The notes: generated by a model not told the origin, from the letters alone. A stretch of 64,000 nt of DNA from Fulvia fulva (GCF_020509005.1 NC_063013.1:6386001-6450000); one strand, 5' to 3'; shown: positions 32,535 to 43,519, counted from the first letter of the stretch. Numbers and translations: made by a program.

Positions 32535-34282
32535 TCAACGAAGTGACCTTGGTCTTAAATAGTGTCCCTGTGCCATCCCGTGATCCGGTCCACCTAAGCC
32601 AGGCACTGCGTTGAACTCAGGTTGCGCAAACTTGACCAGTTGAGCAGGACTTCTCACAGCGGATGGCTTGCGGACCCCAAAGCAGTCGACGAAGTGGCCG
32701 ATCAGATAGTATGACCTGCCCTGCTTGTGTGTAAAGAAGTCTCCATCGCCAGTACCACGGCTACCGGCTCGGTCAACACGCACTGTACTAGTACCCCATG
32801 AGCTCTCGCCAATGCGTAGTACTTTGAGAGGGCCCGTATGAGAAGCTGTCGGCGGGAACAAGCGCTGAACGACGCTGCTGGCGAAGTCATCCACGTCTCT
32901 TAGGTAGGACTTCTTGAAGTAGTGATTTTCTGTGTCCTCGTTGCTCTCGATAGTGGCAAGGGGCCAGTTGAGAATGTGCAGTATCTCTAGCTTGGAGAGA
33001 GCGGCGATGAGGTCCTGCATTAAGGTCAGTGGAATAGAGCTTCGGCTGCCACAAGAGATATAATGCTTACTAGAACACGCCCGAAATCACCCAAGTCGCC
33101 GCGCGCGAATTCACCAAGCGTTATCGTAGGCATGACAAGAGCCAGTTGCTGAAGTTCCAAGAAGTTCTGGGTGATGCTTGCAAGTTGGCTGATTTCGTAG
33201 GTCGCTCGAAGTGGGCTTCGAAAGTCAGCGCAAGTGGAGACTTGGAGGTGCCGCAGTGTTATTCTGTGAGTGTTGAGATGCTGGGGGTCCAGGAGGTCTT
33301 TGTTATGGTGGAACGTGATTTGGAGGTATTCGAGCCCTGCAAAGGAAGCCAGAAAGTTTTCGATAGCCGCAACATCTTTGTCGTATTCCTTGCTGCATAG
33401 TTGAACTGCAACAAGGCTGTTGTGTCTCTCGAGAATGGATCCCGTAAAAGATGCTAGCAACGATGGCAAGTTCTCGCATGAGAGAGCTGTGAGACTGTGT
33501 ATGCATGAGAGATCAAATCGAGCGTGCAAGACGTCGGTCGCGATAGCAAGGTCCAGGAGTGCCAGAGCAAGGATTTCGAGCTGCATTCTGTCCTTCGGAG
33601 GGTTCGGGAAGAGCCTCGATAGCGTGAAGACTGATGCTTCTGAACAGCTTTTAAAAGACGCGGCGTTGACATGGGCACCTCCTATTCCAATGCTCCTGAA
33701 AATGTTCAGTGATTTTAGATCACGGCAGTTGCTCAGAACACGGTTGTAAATATCCAGATCATTCTTGGTGCGGATGTATGGAAGGACCACTAGACTTCTC
33801 AAGTGCTTGAAGCAAGTCTCTACCACAGAGCGTAAGGTGTATTTCTGCAGGCCATTCAAAACCATGCCGACCTCTTCCAGCTTTCTTTGACGAGCGCCAA
33901 GGACGGACCAAGTCTGCTCCTCGATCTCAAGTTTACGAGGCGATTGAATGACTCGCAGGGCGTCTTGAGGTATCAGCGACAGTGCGGATCGTATCGTGAC
34001 ATTAGCTGCTGCCTGAACAGTAACCGATAGCTCCTCTGGGTAGTCGTAGATGGTTAACTTCTTGACGTGCTGGTGCCCCAGGTTGCTATGTGTCAGGAAC
34101 GAGCACTTGTCTCTCCAAGCATGGCAGTCTAGTATGACCGTATGATACAGCTTCGGGGTGGCGACATCGCGCAGCTGTTTGCACGTGAGACAGCGGCTCT
34201 TCAGGTCGCTCGGCCGAGGAATGTATTCGACAATGGCAGTCTGTAGCTCTACAGGTAGTGGCAACAGCCGAGAAGACGGCAT
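32535..34282 (-). CDS. F-box protein, duplicate of the 30111-31925 gene
   Basis: Two exons, 33071-34282 and 32535-33014, with a 56-bp intron; 563 aa, against 564 for its neighbour. The F-box begins at residue 8 (LPVELQTAIVEYIPRPSDLK). The second exon aligns with the last exon of the neighbour (LIAALSKLEILHILNWP against LIATIPELEVLHILDWP) and shares the CFGVRKPSAVRSPAQLVKF region with the neighbour's CWGRSAPCAIRIPAQSARF. The intron before this exon is at the same codon in both genes; the neighbour has one more intron. Expected to be an SCF substrate receptor. A 108-bp tandem repeat lies 120-360 bases upstream of the start. Confidence 0.85.
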
Positions 34283-34400
34283 CTTGCGCGTGACTGAGCA
34301 CTTTCTGTCGTTCCTTGTTGTGGAGCTGCGAGTGTGCTGATTTTCGGGTTATGTGGTTGGAAAAGCCGTGAACGTCGGTGATTCGGGTTAGTCTGCTTAA

Positions 34401-34640
34401 AGAGTAGTGCCGATGCGACTCTTGACTTCTTGTGGTAGGCGGTCAGCGGTTGGTGGTATTGTGCGAGTGAAGACGTCGGACTCGTTGATTCGCGCAGGCC
34501 TTGCTCGAAGAGTAGTGCCGCTACGACTCTTCAGGTCTTGTGGTAGGCGGTCAGCGGTATGTGGTATTATGCGGGTGAAGACGTCGAACTCGTTGATTCG
34601 TGCAGTCCTTGCTCGAAGAGTAGTGCCGACTCAAGTCTTC
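34401..34640. repeat. 108-bp tandem repeat, 2.2 copies, upstream of an F-box gene
   Basis: The sequence agagtagtgcc recurs at 34401, 34509 and 34617, exactly 108 bases apart. The two full units agree along most of their length (gtggtaggcggtcagcggt, gaagacgtcg, actcgttgattcg). The array ends in short ggttggc repeats near 34665-34680. The period is 36 codons and one plus-strand frame stays open through both units, but it lacks an ATG start. The flank from 34681 to 35288 shows nothing else. Confidence 0.9.
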
Positions 34641-35288
34641 TCAAGTGGAAGTAGGTAGTTGGCGGTTGGCGGTTGGCGGTAGCTATCTCCGCGTGTGGTG
34701 ATCTCTGGTGTGTCAGAGGAAATCGTACGGCGAAGAGATGGACTTTAAGAAGCCGCCCGAGTCACATTTCCGCCTTCGCTCCACTACGGCCCGCGACCCG
34801 AGACGCATGCGCGTTGAGTGAATGTGATAGCTCGTGATAATCGAAGCTTCGAATGTCCGAGTCGTTCAGGCTAGATCGACGTTAATTGCACTGGCGCGCC
34901 GGGATGCTTGAGCAGTCGTTCATCCCATTACGCGGCCTGGCCTCATCGCCATTAGCGACTCAGGTCGAGCGTAATGTACATCGTCCGCTACAACAGAGGC
35001 GCCCTCCGGCTACAATCGACAACCTTCTTCAGTGCTTCTACATGCTACAAGGATATCTCGCAGGACGCTTACTGGCACGCCCCATCCAGACGCCAGCGCT
35101 CATACACGAATGCTCCAGAGTAATGCCGTAGGTCCACCACCTGTCCAGAATCTATCCTACACCAATCCCAGGGCCTATTGCTGTACACCACTATCCCTCT
35201 TCAAAGCCTCCTCACCCTCTTCCGCGGCTTTCCTCCAATCCTCCTCAGTCACATGCATATCCGCTTCAAGCTCATGCAAACGGACATC

Positions 35289-38200
35289 CTAAGCCTGCTG
35301 CAAGCTCTGCTTACTGCCCCTTCGTGTCCCAAACACGCCAGGTCTAACGTTTGGACTAGTGGGCGAGACGAAGGACGTGTGATCGTTCTTCTCAATGCCG
35401 AGCTTGACCTCGCAGACTCTCTGCCACACGCCTTGGACGGCTCGCTGGAGTTCTGGCCCCATGTCGCGGTTCATGAGTCCGACAGCCAGTGGTGCGAAAG
35501 TCTGCACGTGCTTGTTGAACTCCGGGTCTGCGAAGCCGGTGTACCCCTCGAGAACGTCGATGACGACAGGTCGCCATGTCTGGATGTTGCGTTGCTGTGT
35601 TTCCTCGTCGAGAGAGATGTACGAGGCGATTATGTCGCTGCAGAGTGGAATGAGGGCTGCTTCAGTCTCCGGTTTCGAGGCTGCTCGCGAATCGCTGGAG
35701 TCGGCATACATCCGAAGCAAGATGAGCACGTAGACACTAGCACTGCCACTCTCTTGCTTGAGAAGGTTGGGCGGTTGCTTCATGAAGCCTTCCCGGAAGA
35801 GCCTGGTGCGAAGGCCGCGGTCTTCATTGAAGCGTTTAGCGAAGTGGTAGGATGTCTTCAGTAGCTTCATGAGTCGTAGGAGCAGATGAGACGGAATCGA
35901 GGCATATACTGCGTCGTTGTTGAAGAGTTCCGAGACAGTCTCAATCATGAGCAGCTGGAGGACGCACTTCGTGATGATCTGGTTGAAGTAGCGACGTCGA
36001 GCGGCCGTGACGACAATTGGCGCTTGCTGTTTGGGTGTGATCGCAGCAAAGTCTTCCAGCTCAGACTGTTTCCGAGAAGGCGCTGGCGACGGACTACGCT
36101 CATCACCGTCGGAGAGAGCAAGACTGTTGGAATCTGCTCGTAGGCTTTCGTGTCTGTTATCGCCGTTCAACGAGGAGTCCTCGCCGTCCAATCCATTGAT
36201 CTTCAAAGGGTTCTCGGCGACAGCATGTTTGTCTGGATTGGATGGATCCTTCGAACCACCGTTCGAGTAGGAACCTTCCTTGCTGTATGATGCTGACGTT
36301 GCAGCCGAGAAGAGCTCCTTGGCCTCGGTGCTGTTGAACAGTTCCTCGAAAGAGCCGACAATCTTCTCCCAGTGCCCGGGTGTGAATTTCTTGACATTCT
36401 GTAGAATCAGCTGCTGTAGGCAATTGCTGCCGATGCGGGCCAGTGTGTCATTCTCCTGACAAATGCACAGAGCCAGGAGGTTCAAGAAACGATCAAGCAT
36501 GTATTCAAGACTTTCAAAGAAGTGGGTGAACAGGCTGATCATGTTTCTCAGAGCCTGGATCAAGGTAGTCGAGAGCCAAACAGAGAGCTCTTCTTGGTTT
36601 AACGCTTCGTGGTTGATGGCCTTCCTGTCCTTCAACACCATGAAGATGGGGTATAACAATTGTCGCCAGAGGGTGTCCCAGAAATCGCGTGGGAAGGTGC
36701 CACCATACTTCGTAAGCGTGTCGAAAAGGTAATTTAGTGCTCGCGAACGAACCTCGAGGTCCTCGCCAGTCATGAGGACATCGTGAAAGGCGAACAGAAC
36801 TGGGAACCAATACTGCTCTTCCTGCGTCTGACGAATGGGCTGCTTGGGTATGCCTTCTGCCTGGGGCGCATCCTTCACACCAGACACGTTCTGCGACAGC
36901 GGGCACTCCGGTGTACGTAACAGTTTGGGCACGCATGCTTTGAGGGTCTCGATCGCCTGCAGGCTCTTCTTCTGGAACTTCATGTTCTTGCTGAATTCTG
37001 TCAAGCAGACCACAAGATCGGCAAAAGCACCTTGTGTCAGAACGACGCCGAAACGGTCGTTGTAGACTTGCGTCACATTATCAAATGCAAGGTTAACAAT
37101 GGCTTCGTAGGGTTCCCGGGCCGCGACAGTGAACACACCGAACATAGTACGCCAACCGGATCGGATCATGTCGCCGCGTGCCTGTATCATTTGAATGAGA
37201 CATCGCAAAACCATGTCCTTGACAGCAACTTGCGAAGCGTTGCTCAAGATCAGCTCGAAGGGCTTCATGAAGTCCTTCTGAAACTTAAACCCGGGCAGCT
37301 CCTCGATCTCCATGAAACGCATACTCAACTGTCGTAAGCTGTTAAGCGCAAAGTACACGACATGGGTATTGTTATGACAGCCAACGTCGATAAAGTGTTG
37401 ACCAAGAATCTGCCATATGTTCGTCCACTCGAACCTGACACGAAGCATGTTGTATCCAGAGATTTCGACGAGCTTCTGCAAGCTGTAAGTCCGGGGCGAT
37501 TCAGATAGTCCAGAGGACTGGATCTCTTGCCAGCTGACTTGCGTGAGCGCTTTGACGAAATCAACGATAGCTTCACCTGAAAGATTCGCGGTGTTTGTGA
37601 AGATGCGGTCGACACCTCTGATCATGTCGGCGCTGCGTGACTCCACCGCAATCTCACTGTGATATGTGCCGCTGGTTGCTTGTCGCGCGGTCGGCCGTCT
37701 GTTAAGCGCCATACCCTTTCGATTACCACCATTAGTGGAAGGACTTTGCGGCGTGCTTTGTGCTCGAAGCATATCTGGTACAACCCCTTCTTCGACACCG
37801 CTTGAGATGAGCTGGAATCGGTCAAGCTGAGAAATGCAGGTGAGAATATCTCGCCAGCTCTCTTTGAGATGGTTGCCCTCTGTGTAAGCGATCTCGATCA
37901 GGGCTCGAAGTCCTTCGACATTCTTGGCTTGCATCTCAGACAGGTTGTACAGGTTCGTGCTTCTGGACAGACTGGACACAAATGCCTGTCGGGGATCTCC
38001 CAGGTCGAACATGCACGACAGCCGTATTGCCAGCTTTTGTCCTTCCATACAAAGCCTGATAGTCTCCTGATTCTGGGACTCCTGTGCTGAGCCCGATAAT
38101 GCTGTGAGGTAGCTCATCCATGCAACGTCGAACATAGGTCCTACGTGCTTAGAAGAGCTCGCAATGAGGAATCTGCCCTTGCCCGCCGCGCCAGCTCGTT

Positions 38201-41200
38201 TCTGTCCTCGGAGAAGCGTCTTGAACATTTGCTCAGTGCGGTTGCTCATCTCCTGGCTGGCCTGGATCGAGGCTTCTCGCTGGAAATCACGTCCGACATT
38301 CGCCAAAGCGTTCACCAACCCGGTCCCTTGCTGAGGAAGTATGCCAAGATTTGCGGCGTTCTCCCGCTCTGTGTCGAGCACAATCTCGTTCTGCGCAATC
38401 TCTTCGAATATGCCCTGCAGGTATTCGTCAGGCAAGTTGGCATTATCGTTGATGCCACGGTTGTTCTTGATGAAGTCTTCGGGCGTCATGCGCTTCTTGA
38501 CCTGCGCGGAATGCTGGTCTGTGTTCAGCATGATGACACTGTATGCAAGCACGTAGGCTGTGTCGGCATTCGCAAAGGCATTCGGATTGCCCGTCGTGTA
38601 ACGCTCGGCGAACTTGAGCATCAGACGATCGATCTTCTGTGCCTCTCCGGGCAGTCGGAACGATTGCAAGAATCGACGAAGAGCATCCACGAAACGCGTG
38701 CGAGCAAAGTCCATCTGATCGACGAATGCATGCATGATCTTGATGTTCTCCTCATTGCCCTCTCCCAGGAACTCACCAAGCGACTTCTTGTTCACTCGCT
38801 CGTTGCCGAGGAAGAAGTGTGCAATGTCTGTGGGATCGGAGGAGGGGATGAAGCCGTCAGATATCAGCATCTTGATACCACGCTTCGGCTTGAAGTTGAA
38901 GGCTCGAATGGCATTGTTAAGGGCCGTTTTCCTTTGCTTCACTTTCTCCAACTCCGCCGGGTCATCTTCCGCCACAGGTGTATCAGATAGACCTGGCGTA
39001 CCAGGCGGCATTCCATCAATAGAGGCACCACTTGCACCAGCTTCAGCCCGTGTATCGAGGCTGCCCCGGAGATCGTCAGTGGAATTGCGTCCTTCGACCT
39101 CGGAGGCGTTTGTCGGTGTCTCTGCTGAGGTCTGTTGTCCCCAATTCACCATGCTTCTCAATGTTTCCACCAAGCATTCCAGACCTTGCATCTTCAAAGC
39201 ATACTCCGGCGGGTAGACTTGCTCTGTGTCGTTCGGCGCAGTCATGGAAGCAGTCGCCAAGCTCGGTGGCATGGTTCCCCGATCTCGCCAGTCGGTCAAA
39301 GCACTGTTCTGTTTTGCCATGCTGTCTTGGTATGCTTGCTGTTGTAAGCCATTGACGTTAATCGGTTGGCTCGCTATCCGACTGACGTGCTCGATTATGC
39401 GCTGATAGATGTTGTCTAGCGCTTGGCGGTCGCAATCGTAGTTCAAGTAGATCTCCACCAGCGCCTTTGCATCGGAGCCAACACGGCCGAAGATGTGTTG
39501 GATGATGTAGCTCTTCTGCCACCAAGGTGCCGCACGCTTCTCCAGAATGGATAGATACACTTCCTTGAGGAACACCTGCAACTCTGGCTTCAGCTGCGAT
39601 CTGAGATGCTTGATCATCAGCCAGAATATCTCTGCTGCGACTTCGAAGACTTTGGTAATGTTGCTGGCACCGTTACGACTTAGGCTCAAGCATAGGTACT
39701 GCTTGCTGGCCTGCGTGAAGCCGCTTGGATCACTGTTCGACGATGCTCGTATAGTTGCATGTGGCGATGTGAAAACGATGGAGTGATTGAACAGCACAGT
39801 GTGGATAATGTGCAAGCTCAGCAGCTTTGAGCGCATCCCTTGCGACTTGATGTCCACGGCATCCTCCACGCGCAGTGCCTTCGTGGAAAGCTTGCACATC
39901 GCACGGAAGATCAAGTATGCGTCTTTGATGTAGATCTCGTCTTCCTCGTCATCTTCGGAGACAGCATCATCGCCTTCGCTTTGAACGGTGATTGAAGGTA
40001 TCTCGTTCCCTGAACCAGATCGAGATGGCCGCTTGCTATGTTTCTTCGCCCGGGATACCGTGGTGGGCGCATTATCACCTATCCGAGCGTCATCGAAGGA
40101 CTTCCGCGTCTCAAACGTTTGCAACGTCAACTGTGGTTGATCTTTCTCCTCAAGAGGTGTCCCAACTTCCGTCGCAGACGCCGTATCATCGCCGTGCGCC
40201 ATCGACGAGGTATCCGAATGTAGCCCTGTAGCACCATTGGCCAGACGATCGTTCGATGCACCCACCCGCGATGCTTTGTATAACAATCTCGTCTTCACTC
40301 TTTCGAAGACGGTGCCAACCATCTGCATCAATGTGCCTTGTGCGATCTGCTGATTCGCGCTACTTTTGCTCAGGAGGAAGATGTTGTAGGTCTGTCGTAC
40401 ACTCTTCAGCAGTCCAGCGCCGTGTACCACAATCTTGTCGTTCAATATCGCTGCCAGCAAGCTCTTAATAATCTGCATCTGTACTTCGGAAGGAGTGGCC
40501 TCGCCCTGAAAACAGTCGCATATGGCATCGATGGCGCGTTCGATCAATGGTGTCTTCTGCTGCTCAGGCACTTCGCCTCCAGTTGCGGCGGGCGCAGAGA
40601 AGTAGGAGTAGCTGATCAGCTTGCCAATGCAATCGAGTGCTGTGACCACCACCGATCCTGTCGCCGCCTCTGTCGCCAAGTTCAGTGGCTCAAACATGAT
40701 CTCAGGACTGATCTGCGCAGCATCGCCCTGGGCACTGCGTATGGCCTGCAGTGCTCGCTGCGTGGACTCGGCCAACGCCTTTCGTTTCTTCGCATCTTTC
40801 GAAGCTGCGATGCTCTCCAGCGCCGCAACGACGAAGACCATGCTGCTTCTGGTCGATCGCGCGGATGTCCGGGTGGCATTGGTCGCTGTTGTTGATTGCG
40901 AGTCTGTTCGGTGACGGATGTCCGGTATTCGTTGCGAGGAGGGTGTACTCGGCGCGGATTCTCTCGGGGCAGGTGTATCTGCTGCGTCGGTCGGTGTCGC
41001 AACACTCGGCTCATTCGGGGGAGTTGCGGCATGCTGTCGTGGCAGGTGCTCGTTGTCGGCAGGCTCAGCGTGTTCCAGTTCCTCCTCCCCTATTGCTTGC
41101 GGCTGCTCTTGACTATGTGCAGTGGCGACCACATCTTCATCCGCATTGTGCTTTACGACCTCATTCGTAGGGACGCTTTCGTGCCCATCCATATCGTGCG

Positions 41201-41279
41201 CGTCCTGTTCTGCAGATGTTCTTCCATCATCAACATGTGCATGTGCCTGCGAGTCCAGGGTCTCAGGCTCCTCGGACAT
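35289..41279 (-). CDS. SEC7: Arf guanine-nucleotide exchange factor Sec7
   Basis: One uninterrupted ORF of 1996 codons, the size of fungal Sec7/BIG proteins. It activates Arf1 at the late Golgi by GDP/GTP exchange and drives coat assembly and vesicle formation. Order: an acidic disordered N-terminus (1-160), DCB and HUS domains (about 160-760; HUS near YVNYDCD-like LVEIYLNYDCDRQALDNIY), then the Sec7 domain (about 785-975). Catalytic marks are FRLPGEAQKIDR, with the glutamate that expels GDP at about residue 876, and YVLAYSVIMLNTDQHSAQVK. HDS domains follow (about 1000-1850), including GWRTMFGVFTVAAREPYEAI. The stop after GSKQSLQQA gives a full-length C-terminus. It is a long intronless gene among intron-bearing neighbours. 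A TATATAA lies just upstream of the start. Confidence 0.96.
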   Translation of the reverse strand: MSEEPETLDSQAHAHVDDGRTSAEQDAHDMDGHESVPTNEVVKHNADEDVVATAHSQEQPQAIGEEELEHAEPADNEHLPRQHAATPPNEPSVATPTDAADTPAPRESAPSTPSSQRIPDIRHRTDSQSTTATNATRTSARSTRSSMVFVVAALESIAASKDAKKRKALAESTQRALQAIRSAQGDAAQISPEIMFEPLNLATEAATGSVVVTALDCIGKLISYSYFSAPAATGGEVPEQQKTPLIERAIDAICDCFQGEATPSEVQMQIIKSLLAAILNDKIVVHGAGLLKSVRQTYNIFLLSKSSANQQIAQGTLMQMVGTVFERVKTRLLYKASRVGASNDRLANGATGLHSDTSSMAHGDDTASATEVGTPLEEKDQPQLTLQTFETRKSFDDARIGDNAPTTVSRAKKHSKRPSRSGSGNEIPSITVQSEGDDAVSEDDEEDEIYIKDAYLIFRAMCKLSTKALRVEDAVDIKSQGMRSKLLSLHIIHTVLFNHSIVFTSPHATIRASSNSDPSGFTQASKQYLCLSLSRNGASNITKVFEVAAEIFWLMIKHLRSQLKPELQVFLKEVYLSILEKRAAPWWQKSYIIQHIFGRVGSDAKALVEIYLNYDCDRQALDNIYQRIIEHVSRIASQPINVNGLQQQAYQDSMAKQNSALTDWRDRGTMPPSLATASMTAPNDTEQVYPPEYALKMQGLECLVETLRSMVNWGQQTSAETPTNASEVEGRNSTDDLRGSLDTRAEAGASGASIDGMPPGTPGLSDTPVAEDDPAELEKVKQRKTALNNAIRAFNFKPKRGIKMLISDGFIPSSDPTDIAHFFLGNERVNKKSLGEFLGEGNEENIKIMHAFVDQMDFARTRFVDALRRFLQSFRLPGEAQKIDRLMLKFAERYTTGNPNAFANADTAYVLAYSVIMLNTDQHSAQVKKRMTPEDFIKNNRGINDNANLPDEYLQGIFEEIAQNEIVLDTERENAANLGILPQQGTGLVNALANVGRDFQREASIQASQEMSNRTEQMFKTLLRGQKRAGAAGKGRFLIASSSKHVGPMFDVAWMSYLTALSGSAQESQNQETIRLCMEGQKLAIRLSCMFDLGDPRQAFVSSLSRSTNLYNLSEMQAKNVEGLRALIEIAYTEGNHLKESWRDILTCISQLDRFQLISSGVEEGVVPDMLRAQSTPQSPSTNGGNRKGMALNRRPTARQATSGTYHSEIAVESRSADMIRGVDRIFTNTANLSGEAIVDFVKALTQVSWQEIQSSGLSESPRTYSLQKLVEISGYNMLRVRFEWTNIWQILGQHFIDVGCHNNTHVVYFALNSLRQLSMRFMEIEELPGFKFQKDFMKPFELILSNASQVAVKDMVLRCLIQMIQARGDMIRSGWRTMFGVFTVAAREPYEAIVNLAFDNVTQVYNDRFGVVLTQGAFADLVVCLTEFSKNMKFQKKSLQAIETLKACVPKLLRTPECPLSQNVSGVKDAPQAEGIPKQPIRQTQEEQYWFPVLFAFHDVLMTGEDLEVRSRALNYLFDTLTKYGGTFPRDFWDTLWRQLLYPIFMVLKDRKAINHEALNQEELSVWLSTTLIQALRNMISLFTHFFESLEYMLDRFLNLLALCICQENDTLARIGSNCLQQLILQNVKKFTPGHWEKIVGSFEELFNSTEAKELFSAATSASYSKEGSYSNGGSKDPSNPDKHAVAENPLKINGLDGEDSSLNGDNRHESLRADSNSLALSDGDERSPSPAPSRKQSELEDFAAITPKQQAPIVVTAARRRYFNQIITKCVLQLLMIETVSELFNNDAVYASIPSHLLLRLMKLLKTSYHFAKRFNEDRGLRTRLFREGFMKQPPNLLKQESGSASVYVLILLRMYADSSDSRAASKPETEAALIPLCSDIIASYISLDEETQQRNIQTWRPVVIDVLEGYTGFADPEFNKHVQTFAPLAVGLMNRDMGPELQRAVQGVWQRVCEVKLGIEKNDHTSFVSPTSPNVRPGVFGTRRGSKQSLQQA

Positions 41280-41920
41280 TCCAGCACTTGGTATGAGGCC
41301 TACTATGTGACTATGTTCAGTATATAAGAACGAGCTGATGGCAACATTCTATGTCTTTCCGACGATGCTTGACGACCAGGCTGCAAGAATCGCGATGTGT
41401 GAATCCAAGCTTACTGTACATACAAAGGCTATTGAAGTTCTGTAGGTGGCTTCTGTCGGGCTAGCGTGACCCTCGAGCCAGCAGACTGGCACTTTCACGT
41501 TCACTTCCAATGAGCACTTATGGGACTTGATTGATACACCACAACGTCGCAAGAGGCACGTTCGATCATATGTTGTCTAGGAACTTCAACAAACTGTGTC
41601 TATGTATTGTTCCGCCGGCATGCCTAGAGTCTTGGAAGTTGAGCAGATCGGAGCTCAGACGGCAGGGAGAGCCGACATGTCAACGGCCCGACCGCGTGCG
41701 GGCTAAGGGGTGCACGGACGTGTTAGAAAGCTCTCTCCGATCTCAACCATGCGGAAGTTATCGCAACGAACTCACCACAACCACGACACCCTTCAACACC
41801 CTCTCGCACCCACTCCGTCGCTCTTTCCTCGCCATCTGGCATTGCTCCTGCTGTATTGAGCGTGGAGTTGGGTCTTGCCGTTTTTGAGCTTCACTTCAAG
41901 GCCGACAACAGCAAAAGACA
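41280..41920. other. Divergent intergenic region, 641 bp
   Basis: Shared promoter space of SEC7 (minus) and the PDH E2 gene (plus). A TATATAA run lies at 41321-41327. No repeat or RNA gene seen. Confidence 0.45.
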
Positions 41921-43519
41921 ATGTCAGCCGCTTCGGTGTTCGCGAGGGCCTCACGAGGACTCGCACAGAGAGGAGCATGGAGCGGAGCTAGGACACAGAC
42001 TGCTTTTGGGTACGCAGCACATTGAGAGCCTGATGGAGGTTGATATGAGCTCTAGCTGACCTATGCGACAACAGCAGCAGGATACCAGCCCTCTCCGCGC
42101 TAGCCAGGTACTATGCCTCCGGAAAATGTGAGAATCACCTCCGATCTACCAAAACGAGCCATTGAGATAGGGAACCCATCCTAACACATCATGTTTAGCA
42201 TACCCATCACACACCGTTATCTCCATGCCCGCACTTTCCCCAACGATGACCTCCGGAAACATTGGTTCATGGCAAAAACAGCCCGGAGACTCACTTGCGC
42301 CGGGCGACGTTCTGGTGGAGATTGAGACAGACAAGGCACAGATGGACTTTGAGTTTCAAGAGGAGGGTGTGCTTGCGAAGATCCTGAAAGACTCTGGCGA
42401 GAAGGATGTCCCAGTCGGCAACGTGAGTACAGGCAGGACATGATCGCGGAAAGCAGGACTGACAGCTACATACAGCCGATCGCCGTACTGGTCGAGGACG
42501 CCGGCGATGTCTCCGCATTCGAGGACTTCAGCATTGAGGATGCTGGCGGCGAGAAGGCAGCTCCGAAGGAGGACAAGAAGGGCGGCCAAGAAGCCGCTGA
42601 GGCCACCGAATCACCAGACTCCGGATCCGGCACTGCCCCACCAAAGGGCAAGCAGGAGTCTGCTCCACAGGCACAAGAATCCGAGTCGTCAGGCGAGAGA
42701 CTTGAGCCTACCATTACCCGCTGGAAGGGACCAAAGGCACAGGAAGCAGCGAAGTCGTCCGGATCTGGCGCAGTCCCAGCCGTTGCAGGCGTCACTTCGC
42801 CAGCTACATACGAGGACATCGAACCATCGAGCATGCGCAAGACTATTGCATCCCGCCTCACGCAGTCCTTCCAGCAAAACCCACACTACTTTGTCGCCTC
42901 GACCGTTTCCGTCACTAAGCTTCTGAAGCTCCGCCAAGCATTGAACGCCTCTGCAGATGGCAAGTACAAGCTCTCCGTGAACGACTTCCTCGTCAAGGCA
43001 CTCGCATACGCCGCACGTAAGGTTCCAGCGGCCAACAGCTCGTGGAGGGAGATCGACGGCAAGGTTGTCATCAGGCAAAACAATGTTGTCGATGTGTCGG
43101 TCGCAGTCGCAACCCCAGTCGGCCTCATGACACCAATCGTCAAGAACGTCACTGGAACCGGCCTCGAGACGGTATCGGCACAGATTAAGGACCTCGGAAA
43201 GCGCGCACGAGACGGCAAGCTGAAGCCAGAGGAGTACCAGGGCGGCACAATCACCATCTCCAACATGGGCATGAACGACGCCATTGACCGATTCACCGCC
43301 ATCATCAATCCACCACAAGCCACAATCCTCGCAGTCGGCGCCGTAAAGAAGGTCGCAGTACCAAAAGACCTCGAGGAGGGCGCCAAGAGCTTCGAATGGG
43401 ACGACCAAATCGTGCTCACAGCATCGTTCGACCACAAGGTCGTTGACGGTGCAGTTGGCGGCGAGTTCATGAAGGAGCTCAAGAAGGTTATTGAGAACCC
43501 ACTTGAGATGCTACTTTAA
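41921..43519 (+). CDS. LAT1: Dihydrolipoamide acetyltransferase, E2 of pyruvate dehydrogenase, lacking the subunit-binding domain
   Basis: Four exons: 41921-42009, 42081-42127, 42199-42422 and 42476-43519; 467 aa. E2 forms the core of the mitochondrial PDH complex and transfers acetyl groups from lipoyl-lysine to CoA. The N-terminus is R/A/S-rich (a likely presequence). The lipoyl domain is at about 50-125 with the lipoylated K91 in EIETDKAQM. The catalytic domain is at about 230-467 ([27 protein letters not shown]; active-site His-Asp in FDHKVVDGA; end ENPLEMLL). Between them, a peripheral subunit-binding domain with a GTGPxGR-type motif is expected but absent: GERLEPTI runs straight into [13 protein letters not shown]. 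Exon 4 is continuous, so splicing does not explain it. Confidence 0.93.

Noticed and set aside
34407..34658. 83-codon ORF over the 108-bp repeat
   Set aside because: Open only because the period is a multiple of three; it begins at GTG and lacks an ATG. Kept as a repeat finding, not a gene.
38145..38990. 281-codon plus-strand ORF
   Set aside because: Antisense shadow of SEC7; the minus strand encodes the conserved Sec7 domain there.
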